Positions 1 to 8,195 are shown, counted from the first letter of the stretch. The stretch: 64,000 nucleotides of DNA from Paracoccus alkenifer (GCF_900108405.1 NZ_FNXG01000002.1:62001-126000); one strand, 5' to 3'. Notes: generated by a model from the sequence alone, not told the origin. Program-made: numbers and translations.

Positions 1-55
1 CCGGCGTCACAGAACGGATGCGAAGAGGCCGAAGAGGCCACGCTCGCGTGGCCGA

Positions 56-103
56 GACCGCGCATACCTGCGCGGTCGAATCTGCCCGGCTACGCCGGGC
101 AGA
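56..103. repeat. Two tandem perfect hairpins at the left edge
   Basis: Two perfect inverted repeats lie 3 bp apart. The first has arms GACCGCGCA/TGCGCGGTC (56-64 and 69-77) with loop TACC. The second has arms TCTGCCCGGC/GCCGGGCAGA (81-90 and 94-103) with loop TAC. They lie downstream of the minus-strand recombinase, but no T-run follows, so a classical intrinsic terminator is not supported. A 9-bp tandem duplication of GAAGAGGCC sits beside them at 22-39. Positions 1-207 otherwise hold no gene I can support. Confidence 0.6.
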
Positions 104-207
104 TAACGTGTCGAAATTCGATCACAGATGATTGGTCTACCGATCACCAGCAAGGGGTGGGGAAGGCGTGAAAATCCGTCGAAAGTTCAAGTCCTCCTGA
201 TCGTTTC

Positions 208-1251
208 TCAAAAAACGCGTGGGAGAGTCTCTACTGCTGTTCGAAGCGCCTGGACGGGCGCGCGTGCGCCATAGCGGTCATCCTCGATATCTCCGACGAG
301 GTGGCCAAACAACTCCGCGCGGATATGTTTCTCAACCTCGAACTCCGCCCGAAGGCCCTGAACTGCGTAATGTCGGAAAGAGTGGAAGGTCTTCCGAGGT
401 TGTGCGCCGAGTCGGTCATTCTGGATGTTGCGCCACAAATAATCCATCGAGTCCCCGATTTGGGACGCGGCGCTCTTGCGGCGGAGGTTGTGAAAGAGGT
501 CAGCGCGGCCCGCCGCGCGCTGACCCTGAACGAAGCCGAGAAAGCCGAGTTCGATGAGGTGCGAGTGGACGGGGACCACGCGCTCGGACTGTGGGTTTTT
601 CAAGCCGCGCCGCGCGTTCGGGCGGATGCGGATGATGGGGACGCCCTCCGCCTCATCAATATCAGCGGTTTCCAAGCCGCAAATCTCTTCACGCCGCGCT
701 CCCGTATAAGCAGCGATCAAGGGCACCCAGTAAAGCCAGTCCTGGACAATGATGGGGCCGGGCTTGCGGCGGCGCTTGGCGGTCTGGCAGCCCGTCCACA
801 CGGGGGCGGCGAAGATGTGCCGGACGTCGTCCGGTGTGAACGCCTCCCGGTCGTCCTTGGCGGCGCGTTTCGAGAAGTGGCGAAGGGGGGACGGGTTGAC
901 AGAAGGGTCCACCCGTAGCCCTTCCGCCTGCGCGGCTTTCAGCACCTTCCCGAGATGGACGAGGTTCCTGTTCACCGTGGCGACGGCAAGGCCAACCGGG
1001 ATACTCGCTGCAGCGGCCTCGGACACGATTTGCACGATAGGCTTCTTCCGCTCTGTCGCACTCCGCCGGTAGGTAGGCGGCAACTGGTCAAGAGTGGCAA
1101 CAAAATGCGCGAGGTGGTGCTGGCGCATATCGCGGACATCATCCAAGCCGGTGATTTCGCAAAACAGATCAGCGATGGCTCGCAGCTGTGTTAGCGTCTT
1201 CGCGTTGGCGCGCCCGGTGCGCGCGTGCATTGCGCTCATCCGGCTCACCAC
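208..1251 (-). CDS. Tyrosine recombinase, core-binding and catalytic part (separated from its N-terminus by an in-frame TAG)
   Basis: The 347-residue product carries the whole catalytic set of a phage-type integrase: Arg in TGARREE, the HSFRH box, a later His in FGHLVGD and the Tyr nucleophile in DDRYG near the C-terminus. Such enzymes cut and rejoin att sites to integrate or excise elements. The frame is continuous with the 135-codon ORF at 1378-1785: the 126 bases between them are open apart from one TAG at 1378-1380. The GTG at 1251 is only the first annotatable start; residues encoded up to 1377 probably belong to the protein. So this is either the larger half of a nonsense-disrupted gene or a separately initiated product that lacks the arm-binding domain. 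The neighbouring tRNA-Gln gives a plausible integration site. Confidence 0.75.
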   Translation of the reverse strand: MVSRMSAMHARTGRANAKTLTQLRAIADLFCEITGLDDVRDMRQHHLAHFVATLDQLPPTYRRSATERKKPIVQIVSEAAAASIPVGLAVATVNRNLVHLGKVLKAAQAEGLRVDPSVNPSPLRHFSKRAAKDDREAFTPDDVRHIFAAPVWTGCQTAKRRRKPGPIIVQDWLYWVPLIAAYTGARREEICGLETADIDEAEGVPIIRIRPNARRGLKNPQSERVVPVHSHLIELGFLGFVQGQRAAGRADLFHNLRRKSAASQIGDSMDYLWRNIQNDRLGAQPRKTFHSFRHYAVQGLRAEFEVEKHIRAELFGHLVGDIEDDRYGARAPVQALRTAVETLPRVF

Positions 1252-1377
1252 ATCAGAGATCCGCGCGGAGAAGCCTGCGGCGCCGCCACGTGAGGGCGCG
1301 GGGCGCGGTCGGTGTGTAGCGGTCGCCCGCGGTGCACGTTGTGGCTGCGGGGGCGGTCCTGCGCGGCGCTCCGGCTT

Positions 1378-1785
1378 CTAGGGCGGTTCCGGCTCATCAT
1401 CCGGTGCATCGGTGGGCGGGTCGAAAAAGAAAAAGAAAGTGGAGTCCTCCGGCAGATGGGCCGGGTCGCCGCCGGCCTGCTCGTAATCCATCGTCAACCG
1501 CTCGCGCCGAACGGCGCGGGCGATGGCTTCCCGGACAATCAACAGGTCGGCCTTTCCTCGGTCAAGGAGGTTCCAACCTAAAACCGCCGCGGTAGACGCG
1601 ACGCAGGCGAGGCGCTTGGCCTCGAAAGGGTCGGCGGTGCCGAGCGGGATTTGAACCGCTTTCCCGCGATATAGCCGCCGCCAGACATAGAAGCGGCCTC
1701 GGCGAAAGACGTAATTTGCGATAGCCAATTGAGGCCCCCAGATGCGGGGTCGGCGGGCCTCGAAAACCTGATGACGCGATGTCAT
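1378..1785 (-). CDS. N-terminal fragment of the tyrosine recombinase (DUF6538-like head)
   Basis: The 135-residue ORF has a FRRGRFYVWRR segment followed by PLGTADPFEAKRLA. This resembles the short N-terminal head found before the core-binding domain in many alphaproteobacterial integrases; assignment to DUF6538 is from memory. It ends in an acidic tail with five consecutive Phe and then TAG, after which the same frame continues into the catalytic part at 208-1251. On its own the product has no catalytic residues. The simplest reading is the 5' half of a pseudogenised integrase. The start codon at 1785 lies inside one of two TGACGC..TGTCAT repeats. Confidence 0.6.
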   Translation of the reverse strand: MTSRHQVFEARRPRIWGPQLAIANYVFRRGRFYVWRRLYRGKAVQIPLGTADPFEAKRLACVASTAAVLGWNLLDRGKADLLIVREAIARAVRRERLTMDYEQAGGDPAHLPEDSTFFFFFDPPTDAPDDEPEPP

Positions 1786-1804
1786 TGTGCTGACGCCGTG
1801 TCAT
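1772..1804. promoter_or_regulatory. Paired imperfect palindromes over the recombinase start
   Basis: TGACGCGATGTCAT (1772-1785) and TGACGCCGTGTCAT (1791-1804) are identical at 12 of 14 positions and lie 19 bp apart. Each has TGAC/GTCA half-sites. They cover the start codon and the region just upstream of the recombinase frame, and lie about 55 bp from the tRNA-Gln 3' end. That position suits an operator for autoregulation or arm-type integrase/excisionase sites. The function is inferred from position only. Confidence 0.4.
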
Positions 1805-1858
1805 CATCCCCAACGGGGCGGGGTCAACAGCCTGACGAATAATGAATTTTCAGAATTC

Positions 1859-1933
1859 TGGCTGGGGCGGTAGGATTCGAACCTACGGTGCGCGGTACCA
1901 AAAACCGGTGCCTTACCACTTGGCTACGCCCCA
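1859..1933 (-). tRNA. tRNA-Gln (anticodon TTG)
   Basis: The minus strand folds into a standard tRNA. The acceptor is TGGGGCG/CGCCCCA with discriminator G and an encoded CCA (1859-1861). The anticodon loop is TTTTGGT (anticodon TTG) and the T arm is GTAGG-TTCGAAT-CCTAC. The first anticodon-stem pair is a C-C mismatch; the remaining pairs are canonical. Its 3' end faces the recombinase, so it is the likely attB of the element to the left. No second copy of the 3' end is visible in 1-1858, so the other att site should lie outside the window. Confidence 0.95.
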
Positions 1934-2056
1934 GCAGTGCGGCGCTATCTAGCCAAGGGGCCGCGGGGGTGCAAGGGGGTCGGGGCAAAAACTTGCGCCA
2001 TTGCGGCGCCGGGGTTAACGCGCATCCGACACGGCACATCAGGAACGGGGCAGGGC

Positions 2057-3259
2057 ATGGAACGGGCGGAAGTGGTCATCCTCGGCGCGGGGGGTGCGGG
2101 GCTGTTCTGCGCGGGCAGCCTTGCGGGGCGCGGGTTGCGGGTGGTGGTGCTGGATCATGCGCGCGCGCCGGGCGAAAAGATCCGCATCTCGGGCGGGGGG
2201 CGGTGCAATTTCACCAATCTCGGCACCAGCCACGAAACCTTCCTGTCGCAGGTGCCGCGGTTCTGCGCCTCGGCGCTGGCCGGTTTTCGCCCCGAGGATT
2301 TCGTGGCGCTGGTCGACCGCGCCGGCATCGCCTGGCACGAAAAGACCCAAGGCCAGCTGTTCTGCGACGGGCGCGCCAGCCAGATCGTGCAGATGCTGGT
2401 CGACCGCATGGGCGGGGCCGAACTGCGGCTGGGGGTGGCGGTCACCGCGGTGACGCGGCACGCCGAGGGGCTGCGGGTGGATACCTCGAAAGGGCCGCTG
2501 CTGGCCGCGCATGTGGTGGTGGCGACGGGGGGCAAGTCGATCCCCAGGATGGGCGCGACCGGCATCGGCTATGACATCGCCCGTGCCACCGGCCACCGGC
2601 TTACCGACACGCGGCCGGGGCTGGTGCCGCTGACCTTTGCCGAACAGGATCTTGGGCTGTCAGCGCCGCTGTCGGGGATCGGGATCGAGGCGAGGGCGGC
2701 GTTGCCCAAGGCGCCCGGCCGCCGCGCCGTCGCCTTTCAGGACCGGCTGCTGTTCACCCATCGCGGCCTGTCCGGCCCGGTGATCCTGCAAATTTCCAGC
2801 TACTGGCAACCGGGCGAGCCGCTGGCGCTGGACCTCGCCCCCGGCCACGACATTGCGGACCTGCTGAAACAGGCACGGGCCGAGGGCGGGCGCGCGCAGG
2901 CCGCCACGCTGCTGGCGCGGTATCTGCCCGACCGCCTCGCCGCCGCCATCGCGGCGGAACTGGGCATGACCGGCGCGCCGCTGGCCGCGCAGTCGGACGC
3001 GCGGATAAAGGGTTTGGCCCGCCGCATCCACGACTGGCGCATCCGCCCTGTCGGGACCGAGGGCTACCGCACCGCCGAGGTCACCGTCGGGGGCGTCGAC
3101 TGCCGCGATCTCGACGCCCGTAGCCTGCGCTCGCGCCATGTGCCGGGGCTGTATTTCGTGGGTGAGGTGGTGGATGTGACCGGCTGGCTCGGCGGCTACA
3201 ACTTCCAATGGGCCTGGGCCTCGGGCCACGCCGCCGCGCAGGCGATCCTGGCCGGCTGA
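2057..3259 (+). CDS. BaiN/HI0933-family NAD(P)/FAD-dependent oxidoreductase
   Basis: The 400-residue flavoprotein starts with a dinucleotide-binding fold, VVILGAGGAGLFCA (GxGxxG), followed by GEKIRISGGGRCNFTN, the signature of the HI0933/YhiN/BaiN family. The C-terminal GLYFVGEVVDVTGWLGGYNFQWAWASG segment closes the FAD site. Family members are cytosolic flavoproteins; BaiN is linked to bile-acid reduction in gut bacteria, but the substrate here cannot be read from sequence. An upstream frame is open to 1937 across the tRNA-Gln 5' flank. I chose the ATG at 2057, where the conserved N-terminus begins. The gene is convergent with kdsA. Confidence 0.88.
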   Translation: MERAEVVILGAGGAGLFCAGSLAGRGLRVVVLDHARAPGEKIRISGGGRCNFTNLGTSHETFLSQVPRFCASALAGFRPEDFVALVDRAGIAWHEKTQGQLFCDGRASQIVQMLVDRMGGAELRLGVAVTAVTRHAEGLRVDTSKGPLLAAHVVVATGGKSIPRMGATGIGYDIARATGHRLTDTRPGLVPLTFAEQDLGLSAPLSGIGIEARAALPKAPGRRAVAFQDRLLFTHRGLSGPVILQISSYWQPGEPLALDLAPGHDIADLLKQARAEGGRAQAATLLARYLPDRLAAAIAAELGMTGAPLAAQSDARIKGLARRIHDWRIRPVGTEGYRTAEVTVGGVDCRDLDARSLRSRHVPGLYFVGEVVDVTGWLGGYNFQWAWASGHAAAQAILAG

Positions 3260-3265
3260 CCAGCT

Positions 3266-3329
3266 GCTTCTTTCTGGCTGAAATACCCTGGGGGGAGCCG
3301 GCCCGCGGCCGGCGGGGGGCAACGCCCCC
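3266..3329. repeat. Dispersed intergenic repeat, copy A, with hairpin
   Basis: The core at 3266-3296 (GCTTCTT near its start, AAATACCCTGGGG near its end) belongs to a family with copies near 8196, 20463, 21943, 38723, 56075, 58634 and 61339. A GGGGGC-AAC-GCCCCC hairpin follows at 3315-3329. The element fills the gap between the convergent ends of the flavoprotein gene and kdsA and could act as a bidirectional transcript end, although there is no T-run. Confidence 0.6.
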
Positions 3330-3335
3330 ATGCGA

Positions 3336-4190
3336 CTACACCCGCAGGGGTTCCGCCTTGGCCAGCGCGTCGAACCGCATCAGACTGGCGATCAGGGCCG
3401 GCATCTGGTCCAGCGGGATCATGTTCGGCCCGTCCGAGGGGGCGCGGTCGGGATCCTCATGCGTCTCGATGAAGACGCCGGCGATGCCCAGCGACACCGC
3501 CGCCCGCGCCATCACCGGGGCGAATTCGCGCTGCCCGCCCGATGATCCGCCCTGTCCCCCCGGCTGCTGCACCGAATGGGTCGCGTCCATGATCACCGGC
3601 CAGCCGGTCCGCGCCATGATCGGCAAGGACCGCATGTCGGCCACCAGCGTGTTGTAGCCGAAACTGACCCCGCGTTCGGTCAGCAGGATGCGGTCGCTGC
3701 CGGTCGAGGCGACCTTGTCGGCCACATTCGCCATGTCCCACGGCGCCAGGAACTGGCCCTTTTTCACATTGACCACTGCGCCCGAACGCCCCGCCGCCAG
3801 CAGCAGGTCGGTCTGGCGCGACAGGAACGCCGGGATCTGGATGATGTCCACCACCTCGGCCGCGCGCACGGCCTGTGCTTCGTCATGGACATCGGTCAGC
3901 ACCGGGCAGCCGATGCGCTCGCGCACGGTGGCCAGCATCGCCAGCCCCTCGTCGATACCGATGCCGCGCTTGCCCGACAGCGAGGTGCGGTTGGCCTTGT
4001 CATAGCTGGCCTTGAACACGAACCCCGCGCCGGCGTCGGCGCAGGCGCGCGCCAGCGGTTCGGCGATCGACAGCGCATGGTCCAGGGTTTCCAGCTGGCA
4101 GGGCCCGGCGATCACCACCAGCGGCAGGTCGTTGCCAAAGGTGACATTGCCCACGGCGACACGGGCCTGCGCCACGGGTGCCAAACTCAC
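3336..4190 (-). CDS. kdsA: 3-deoxy-8-phosphooctulonate synthase (Kdo-8-P synthase)
   Basis: The 284-residue enzyme condenses phosphoenolpyruvate with arabinose 5-phosphate to make Kdo-8-phosphate, the precursor of Kdo in lipid A core and some capsules; it is cytosolic. Motifs visible include VIAGPCQLE, GFVFKASYDKANRTS, LTDVHDE and MDATHSVQQPGG. The Cys in IAGPCQLE replaces the Asn of the E. coli enzyme, which places this protein in the metal-dependent class of Kdo8P synthases. The start is GTG at 4190, overlapping the kpsE stop by 4 bases (GTGA), so translation is probably coupled to the capsule export genes upstream. A second kdsA elsewhere in the genome cannot be excluded. Confidence 0.95.
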   Translation of the reverse strand: MSLAPVAQARVAVGNVTFGNDLPLVVIAGPCQLETLDHALSIAEPLARACADAGAGFVFKASYDKANRTSLSGKRGIGIDEGLAMLATVRERIGCPVLTDVHDEAQAVRAAEVVDIIQIPAFLSRQTDLLLAAGRSGAVVNVKKGQFLAPWDMANVADKVASTGSDRILLTERGVSFGYNTLVADMRSLPIMARTGWPVIMDATHSVQQPGGQGGSSGGQREFAPVMARAAVSLGIAGVFIETHEDPDRAPSDGPNMIPLDQMPALIASLMRFDALAKAEPLRV

Positions 4191-5971
4191 GACGACACCT
4201 GTTCGCGCAGGATCGAAACGGTCAGCGACAGCATCAGGTATATTCCCCCAAAGATCAGAAAGGCGACCAGCGTGTTCTGGAACGCCCTGGGATAGGTGGC
4301 CTCGTCCGGCGGGACCGGAGGCATCGACAGCGACAGGTAGCGCACCTGTTTGTTGGCCTCGACCCGCGCGGCCTCCATCTGCTGGGCGGCGCTGGCCAGC
4401 AGCTGCTGGCGCGTCCCCAGGTCGCTTTCGGCGATGCGCAGCTGCCCGGTGATCGCGGCCAGCGATCCGCGGGTGGTGGAATCGGTGGTCAACTGGGCGC
4501 GGGTCTCGGCGATCATCTGTTCCAGCCGGCTGATATCGCCCTGAACGCCCTGAACCCGGCTCTGGTTCGGGCGCAGGTTCGATTGCAGCTGCCCCAGCTC
4601 AAGCCGCTTTTCCGCCAGCTGCGTTTCCAGCGCGCCGATCCGCCCCATCACCGCACCGCTTTCCGCAGCCGGGTCCAGCACGCCCAGCTGTTCCTGCAAT
4701 TCCTGAATTCTTGCCTGCGATTCCAGAACCTTGCGTTCGGCCTCGGCATAGTTTTCCATCGCGCCCCGCATCTGATCATCGCGCAGCCGCGCGCTCATCT
4801 GGTCGACCTGACCCTCGGCATAGGAAATCAGCGCCAGCGAGAATTGTTCCGACAGGGCGGGGTCGGGGGCAATCACCTCCATGTTGATGACGCCCTCGGT
4901 CGGGTCATAGCCGATCTTGACCGAGCGTTCATAAAGCCCATAGGCCTGTTCGTTCGTCGCGTTTTCGGGCAGGCGCAGCAGCGCGTCCACCGCCGGATCC
5001 TGAAAGGCCCGGGTAAAGCCCAGATCGTTGTCCAGCCGCAGCATCGCCGCGCGCGAGGTCAGATAGCTTTGCACCGATACGCTGTCGGGGTTGGTCGCCA
5101 TGGGCGAGGCGCCCAGCAGCGCGCCGCCATCGCCGGAAAACCCGCCGTCGGCCTGCTGGATCAGAAACTGCGAATAGGTCGCATAAAGCGGGGTGGCCTG
5201 CGTGTGGTAATACCACCCCGCGATCAGCGTCGGCAGCCCGACGAAAAACGCCAGCCGCGCCAGCAGGAACCCCAGCCGCTTGCGCCGGCGCCGGGCGATA
5301 TCCTGCTGGATGCGATAGATTTCGGCGGCGCGGCGTTCCTCGGTCAGCGCCTCGCGCGAGGGCAGGCCGGGCGCGCCGTCGCCCGGAGGCAGCGGCGCGA
5401 TTTCCCGCCGGCGGGTGCGTGCGGGCAGGCCGGGCGCGGGCAGGGGCACGGGCGCGCGGGGCGACGGCGCGGCCTGCGCCTCGGCCCCGGCTTCGGACAG
5501 GATGCGCCCCAGTGCGCCGCGGTGGAACGGGTCGATGCCGCGCTGACGCAACAGCAGCACGGCCTCGTGTTCCGAAGCAGCCTCGATCCCGTGCATGGCG
5601 GCGATGCGCATCGCCATGCGCAGCTGGCGCGAGGTCAGGTTTTCGGCCCTTATCGCGGCCAGCGCCTGCGGATCGACGGGTTGGGCGGGATCGTGATCGG
5701 CGTTGGCGGCGTCGGCCCCCACCCCAGCGGGCGCAGCGCCCTCTGCCCCCGGAAAGCGGCGATCGCCGAACCCGTCGTCGGTATCGGGCAAGGCGCCGCC
5801 CTTGCGCAATTCGACCCGGACGGAGGGGCGCGGGGCCGCGGCGTCTGCACCCTCGGGGCGAGGGGTATCGCCCCAAGCGGCCCCGCGCGCGGCGGCGACA
5901 GGGGATTCGGATGCGCTCAGGTGAAACCGGCGGACCTTAGGTGGTGTAATCATAATACTGCTTCGCCTCAT
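4187..5971 (-). CDS. Capsule polysaccharide export inner-membrane protein, KpsE-like, with long N-terminal extension
   Basis: The 594-residue protein has two membrane helices, about residues 233-255 and 567-586, flanking a large periplasmic region with a heptad-rich coiled coil (roughly 400-540). This is the layout of KpsE/CtrB polysaccharide co-polymerases that couple an ABC exporter to the outer-membrane channel. Unlike E. coli KpsE (about 380 residues), it carries about 230 cytoplasmic residues rich in Pro, Ala and Arg, enclosing a helical block (about 110-150: LTSRQLRMAMRIAAMHGIEA through RQRGIDPF). It overlaps the end of kpsT and the start of kdsA. The start is uncertain: 5971 (used) or an ATG at 5953 with a slightly better purine-rich stretch upstream. 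Confidence 0.82.
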   Translation of the reverse strand: MRRSSIMITPPKVRRFHLSASESPVAAARGAAWGDTPRPEGADAAAPRPSVRVELRKGGALPDTDDGFGDRRFPGAEGAAPAGVGADAANADHDPAQPVDPQALAAIRAENLTSRQLRMAMRIAAMHGIEAASEHEAVLLLRQRGIDPFHRGALGRILSEAGAEAQAAPSPRAPVPLPAPGLPARTRRREIAPLPPGDGAPGLPSREALTEERRAAEIYRIQQDIARRRRKRLGFLLARLAFFVGLPTLIAGWYYHTQATPLYATYSQFLIQQADGGFSGDGGALLGASPMATNPDSVSVQSYLTSRAAMLRLDNDLGFTRAFQDPAVDALLRLPENATNEQAYGLYERSVKIGYDPTEGVINMEVIAPDPALSEQFSLALISYAEGQVDQMSARLRDDQMRGAMENYAEAERKVLESQARIQELQEQLGVLDPAAESGAVMGRIGALETQLAEKRLELGQLQSNLRPNQSRVQGVQGDISRLEQMIAETRAQLTTDSTTRGSLAAITGQLRIAESDLGTRQQLLASAAQQMEAARVEANKQVRYLSLSMPPVPPDEATYPRAFQNTLVAFLIFGGIYLMLSLTVSILREQVSS

Positions 5972-6590
5972 CCAGGCTGTCGAACATGTAAAGCCGCCCG
6001 TCGCGCAACACGCCCGCGCGACGGCAAAAACGTTCCAGCGTCGCCGGCTGGTGCGACACCACCACCACGGTCGAGGTCTTCAGCCGGTCGTAAAGCACGC
6101 TGCCGGCCTTGCGGTTGAATTCCACATCGGTGGTCGAGGGCATCCCCTCGTCGATCAGATAGATGTCGAATTCCAGCGCCAGCAGCAGCGCGAAGGTCAG
6201 CCGCGAGCGCATCCCCGAGCTGTAGACCCCGACCGGCTGGTCGAAATATTCGTCGATGTCGCACAGCCAGCGGCAAAAGGCCGACACGTAATCCGGGTCC
6301 AGCCCGTAGATGCGGGCGATGTAGCGCGAGTTCTCGTTTCCCGACAGCCGCGGGATCACGCCCCCCATGAATCCCAGCGGAAACGACACCCGGCAGGTGG
6401 CGCGGATATGGCCCTCGTCGGGTTTTTCCAGCCCGCACATCATGTTGATAAGCGTGGTCTTGCCGGTGCCGTTGGGGGCCAGGATGCCCAGCGATTCCCC
6501 CAGTTCGACCCGAAAGGACGCCTGGTCCAGAATGACCTTGCGCTGGGTGCCGGTCCAGAAGGACTTCGATACATTGTCGAATTCCAGCAT
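5937..6590 (-). CDS. Capsule/polysaccharide ABC transporter ATP-binding protein, KpsT-like
   Basis: The 217-residue ATPase has a Walker A motif (GILAPNGTGKTTL), a signature helix in variant form (YSSGMRSRL in place of LSGGQ) and Walker B with catalytic Glu (IYLIDEGMPSTTD), then a switch His in VVVVSHQPATLERF. Length and motif forms match KpsT-type ATPases that power polysaccharide export across the inner membrane. It leads the minus-strand group kpsT-kpsE-kdsA. No permease (KpsM) or KpsD/C/S is present in the window, so its membrane partner must be encoded elsewhere. The frame is open upstream to 7289, but homology begins at the ATG at 6590. Confidence 0.88.
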   Translation of the reverse strand: MLEFDNVSKSFWTGTQRKVILDQASFRVELGESLGILAPNGTGKTTLINMMCGLEKPDEGHIRATCRVSFPLGFMGGVIPRLSGNENSRYIARIYGLDPDYVSAFCRWLCDIDEYFDQPVGVYSSGMRSRLTFALLLALEFDIYLIDEGMPSTTDVEFNRKAGSVLYDRLKTSTVVVVSHQPATLERFCRRAGVLRDGRLYMFDSLDEAKQYYDYTT

Positions 6591-6767
6591 GGTTGCAGTC
6601 GGCTTTCCGCGTCGGTGCCGGCAACCGGCAGTTGTTACTGCGGGATGGGATCGCCCGCATTTTCCGTGCCGAACATAGGCTTGTGCCCCGGTCATGTCCA
6701 TTGCGCGCCGTCGGATCCTGAGAATGCAATCTGTTATCCCGGCAGGGTCGTGCCTATCTGTCACGGC

Positions 6768-7385
6768 ATGAGCGATGTTTCCCGGCAGTTTCCAGCCTCT
6801 CAGCCGTCTGATCTGCCGGTGGCGGCCGAGCTGCGCGACTGCCGCCTGTGCGCCCAGCGTTTCGCCGCCACGGCAACCGCCCATGCGCCCCGCCCGGTGG
6901 TGTGGTTCGCCCCCGGTGCGCGGGTGCTGGTGGCCAGCCAGGCGCCGGGGATGCGGGTGCATCAGTCGGGACGGCCCTTTACCGACCGCTCGGGCGAGCG
7001 GCTGCGCGACTGGATGGGGGTGGACGAGGCCACGTTCTACGACCGCTCGCGCGTGGCGATCGTGCCGATGGGGTTCTGCTTTCCGGGCTATGACGCCAAG
7101 GGCGCGGACCTGCCGCCGCCCCGGCTTTGCGCCGAGACCTGGCGGGCGCGGATCATGCGCGATCTCGACCCGCAGGTGACGCTGCTGATCGGCGGCCATG
7201 CGATCCGCTGGCATCTTGGGCTGCGCGACGTGACTGCGGCGGTGGCGGGGTGGCGCGACCATGCGCCCCGGGTGTTCCCCTTGCCTCATCCCTCGTGGCG
7301 CAATACCGCTTGGCTGAAACGCAACCCGTGGTTTCAGGCCGAGCTGGTCCCGGAACTGCGCAAGACGCTTGCCGAGGTGCTGTGA
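6768..7385 (+). CDS. Uracil-DNA glycosylase superfamily protein
   Basis: The 205-residue protein begins with a Cys pair in ELRDCRLCAQRF, then ASQAPGMRVHQSGRPFTDRSGERL, and ends with PLPHPSWRNTAW. The HPS-type loop and the PG-containing first loop are the usual positions of the two active-site motifs of the UDG superfamily, which removes uracil or related lesions from DNA. The exact subfamily and substrate are not certain, and the usual water-activating Asp/Asn loop is replaced by APGMRVHQ. The frame is open well upstream, but the ATG at 6768 matches the start of the conserved part. The next gene overlaps its stop by 4 bases, suggesting a two-gene operon divergent from kpsT. Confidence 0.85.
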   Translation: MSDVSRQFPASQPSDLPVAAELRDCRLCAQRFAATATAHAPRPVVWFAPGARVLVASQAPGMRVHQSGRPFTDRSGERLRDWMGVDEATFYDRSRVAIVPMGFCFPGYDAKGADLPPPRLCAETWRARIMRDLDPQVTLLIGGHAIRWHLGLRDVTAAVAGWRDHAPRVFPLPHPSWRNTAWLKRNPWFQAELVPELRKTLAEVL

Positions 7386-8188
7386 CCCCGCCCGAACCCG
7401 CCCCCGATTCCGACCTTACCGAGCTTGACCGGCTCTGCGCCGCCGTGCCCTTTCACGACGCCGACCCCGTGCAGCGGGCGGCGGTGCTGCGGCGGCTGGC
7501 CGATACGGAACTGCATGTCGCCCTGTCGGCGGACCCGGTGGACGACCGCGCCGATCTGCGGATGTTCGAGCTGCCGGGGGCCGAGGTTGCGCTGGCCTCG
7601 GACGATGCGGCGGCGCTGGCGGGGTTTCTGGGCGGGCCGGTCGCGCATCTGTCGCTGCCCGGGCGGGTGCTGGCGCGCGAACTGGCGCAGGCGGGGCGGG
7701 GGCTGCTGGTCAACCCCGGCCGCCCGTCCGAGATGCTGCTGGACGCGCCGGCGCTGGCGTGGCTGATCGCCGCGCTGGCCGAATCGCCCGCGGCGGCCGA
7801 TGCCCTGCCGCGCGGCCTTGCCGCCCCCTCGCCGCAAGCCGTCGCGGTGCTGGCCGAGCCGCTGGCCACAAGGCTTGCCGACATGGCCGGCATGGTCGCC
7901 GGCGCGGCGCTGGTGGGCGTGGAATGGCAGGACGGCCGGCAGGGCCACCTGATCGCCGTGATGGGCGCCGCCGACGAACCCGCCGGCGCCGACGCCGGCC
8001 GCCGCGCCATCGCCAAGGCGCTGGCCGAGCTGGTGGCCTTTCTGCCGCCGGTCGAGGGCGGGGTGGACGTCACCTTTCAGCCCCTGCCGCTGCCCCCAGG
8101 CGCCGTGCGGATCGAGGCCACCGCCCCACCGGCCCCGTCGCCTCCGGAAAGGCCCCGCAAACCGGACGCCCCGCCCCGGCTGCGCTAG
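7382..8188 (+). CDS. SseB-family protein
   Basis: The 268-residue protein starts at a GTG (7382) that overlaps the preceding TGA. It has the N-terminal pattern seen in SseB-like proteins of Rhodobacteraceae: ELDRLCAA, RRLADTELHVAL, then a GRVLARELAQAGRGLLVNPG segment. A second domain follows (about 130-235) and a Pro-rich tail ends the protein. SseB in enterobacteria was named for serine-sensitivity effects, and the biochemical role of these proteins is unknown. Very strong codon bias for GC-ending codons fits the neighbours. The stop lies 7 bases before a dispersed repeat. Confidence 0.72.
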   Translation: MTPPEPAPDSDLTELDRLCAAVPFHDADPVQRAAVLRRLADTELHVALSADPVDDRADLRMFELPGAEVALASDDAAALAGFLGGPVAHLSLPGRVLARELAQAGRGLLVNPGRPSEMLLDAPALAWLIAALAESPAAADALPRGLAAPSPQAVAVLAEPLATRLADMAGMVAGAALVGVEWQDGRQGHLIAVMGAADEPAGADAGRRAIAKALAELVAFLPPVEGGVDVTFQPLPLPPGAVRIEATAPPAPSPPERPRKPDAPPRLR

Positions 8189-8195
8189 GCCCCCC

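Noticed and set aside
4178-6118. Plus-strand 646-codon frame opposite kpsE
   Set aside because: Shadow of the GC-rich kpsE coding sequence; protein is Gln/Arg/His-rich without family features.
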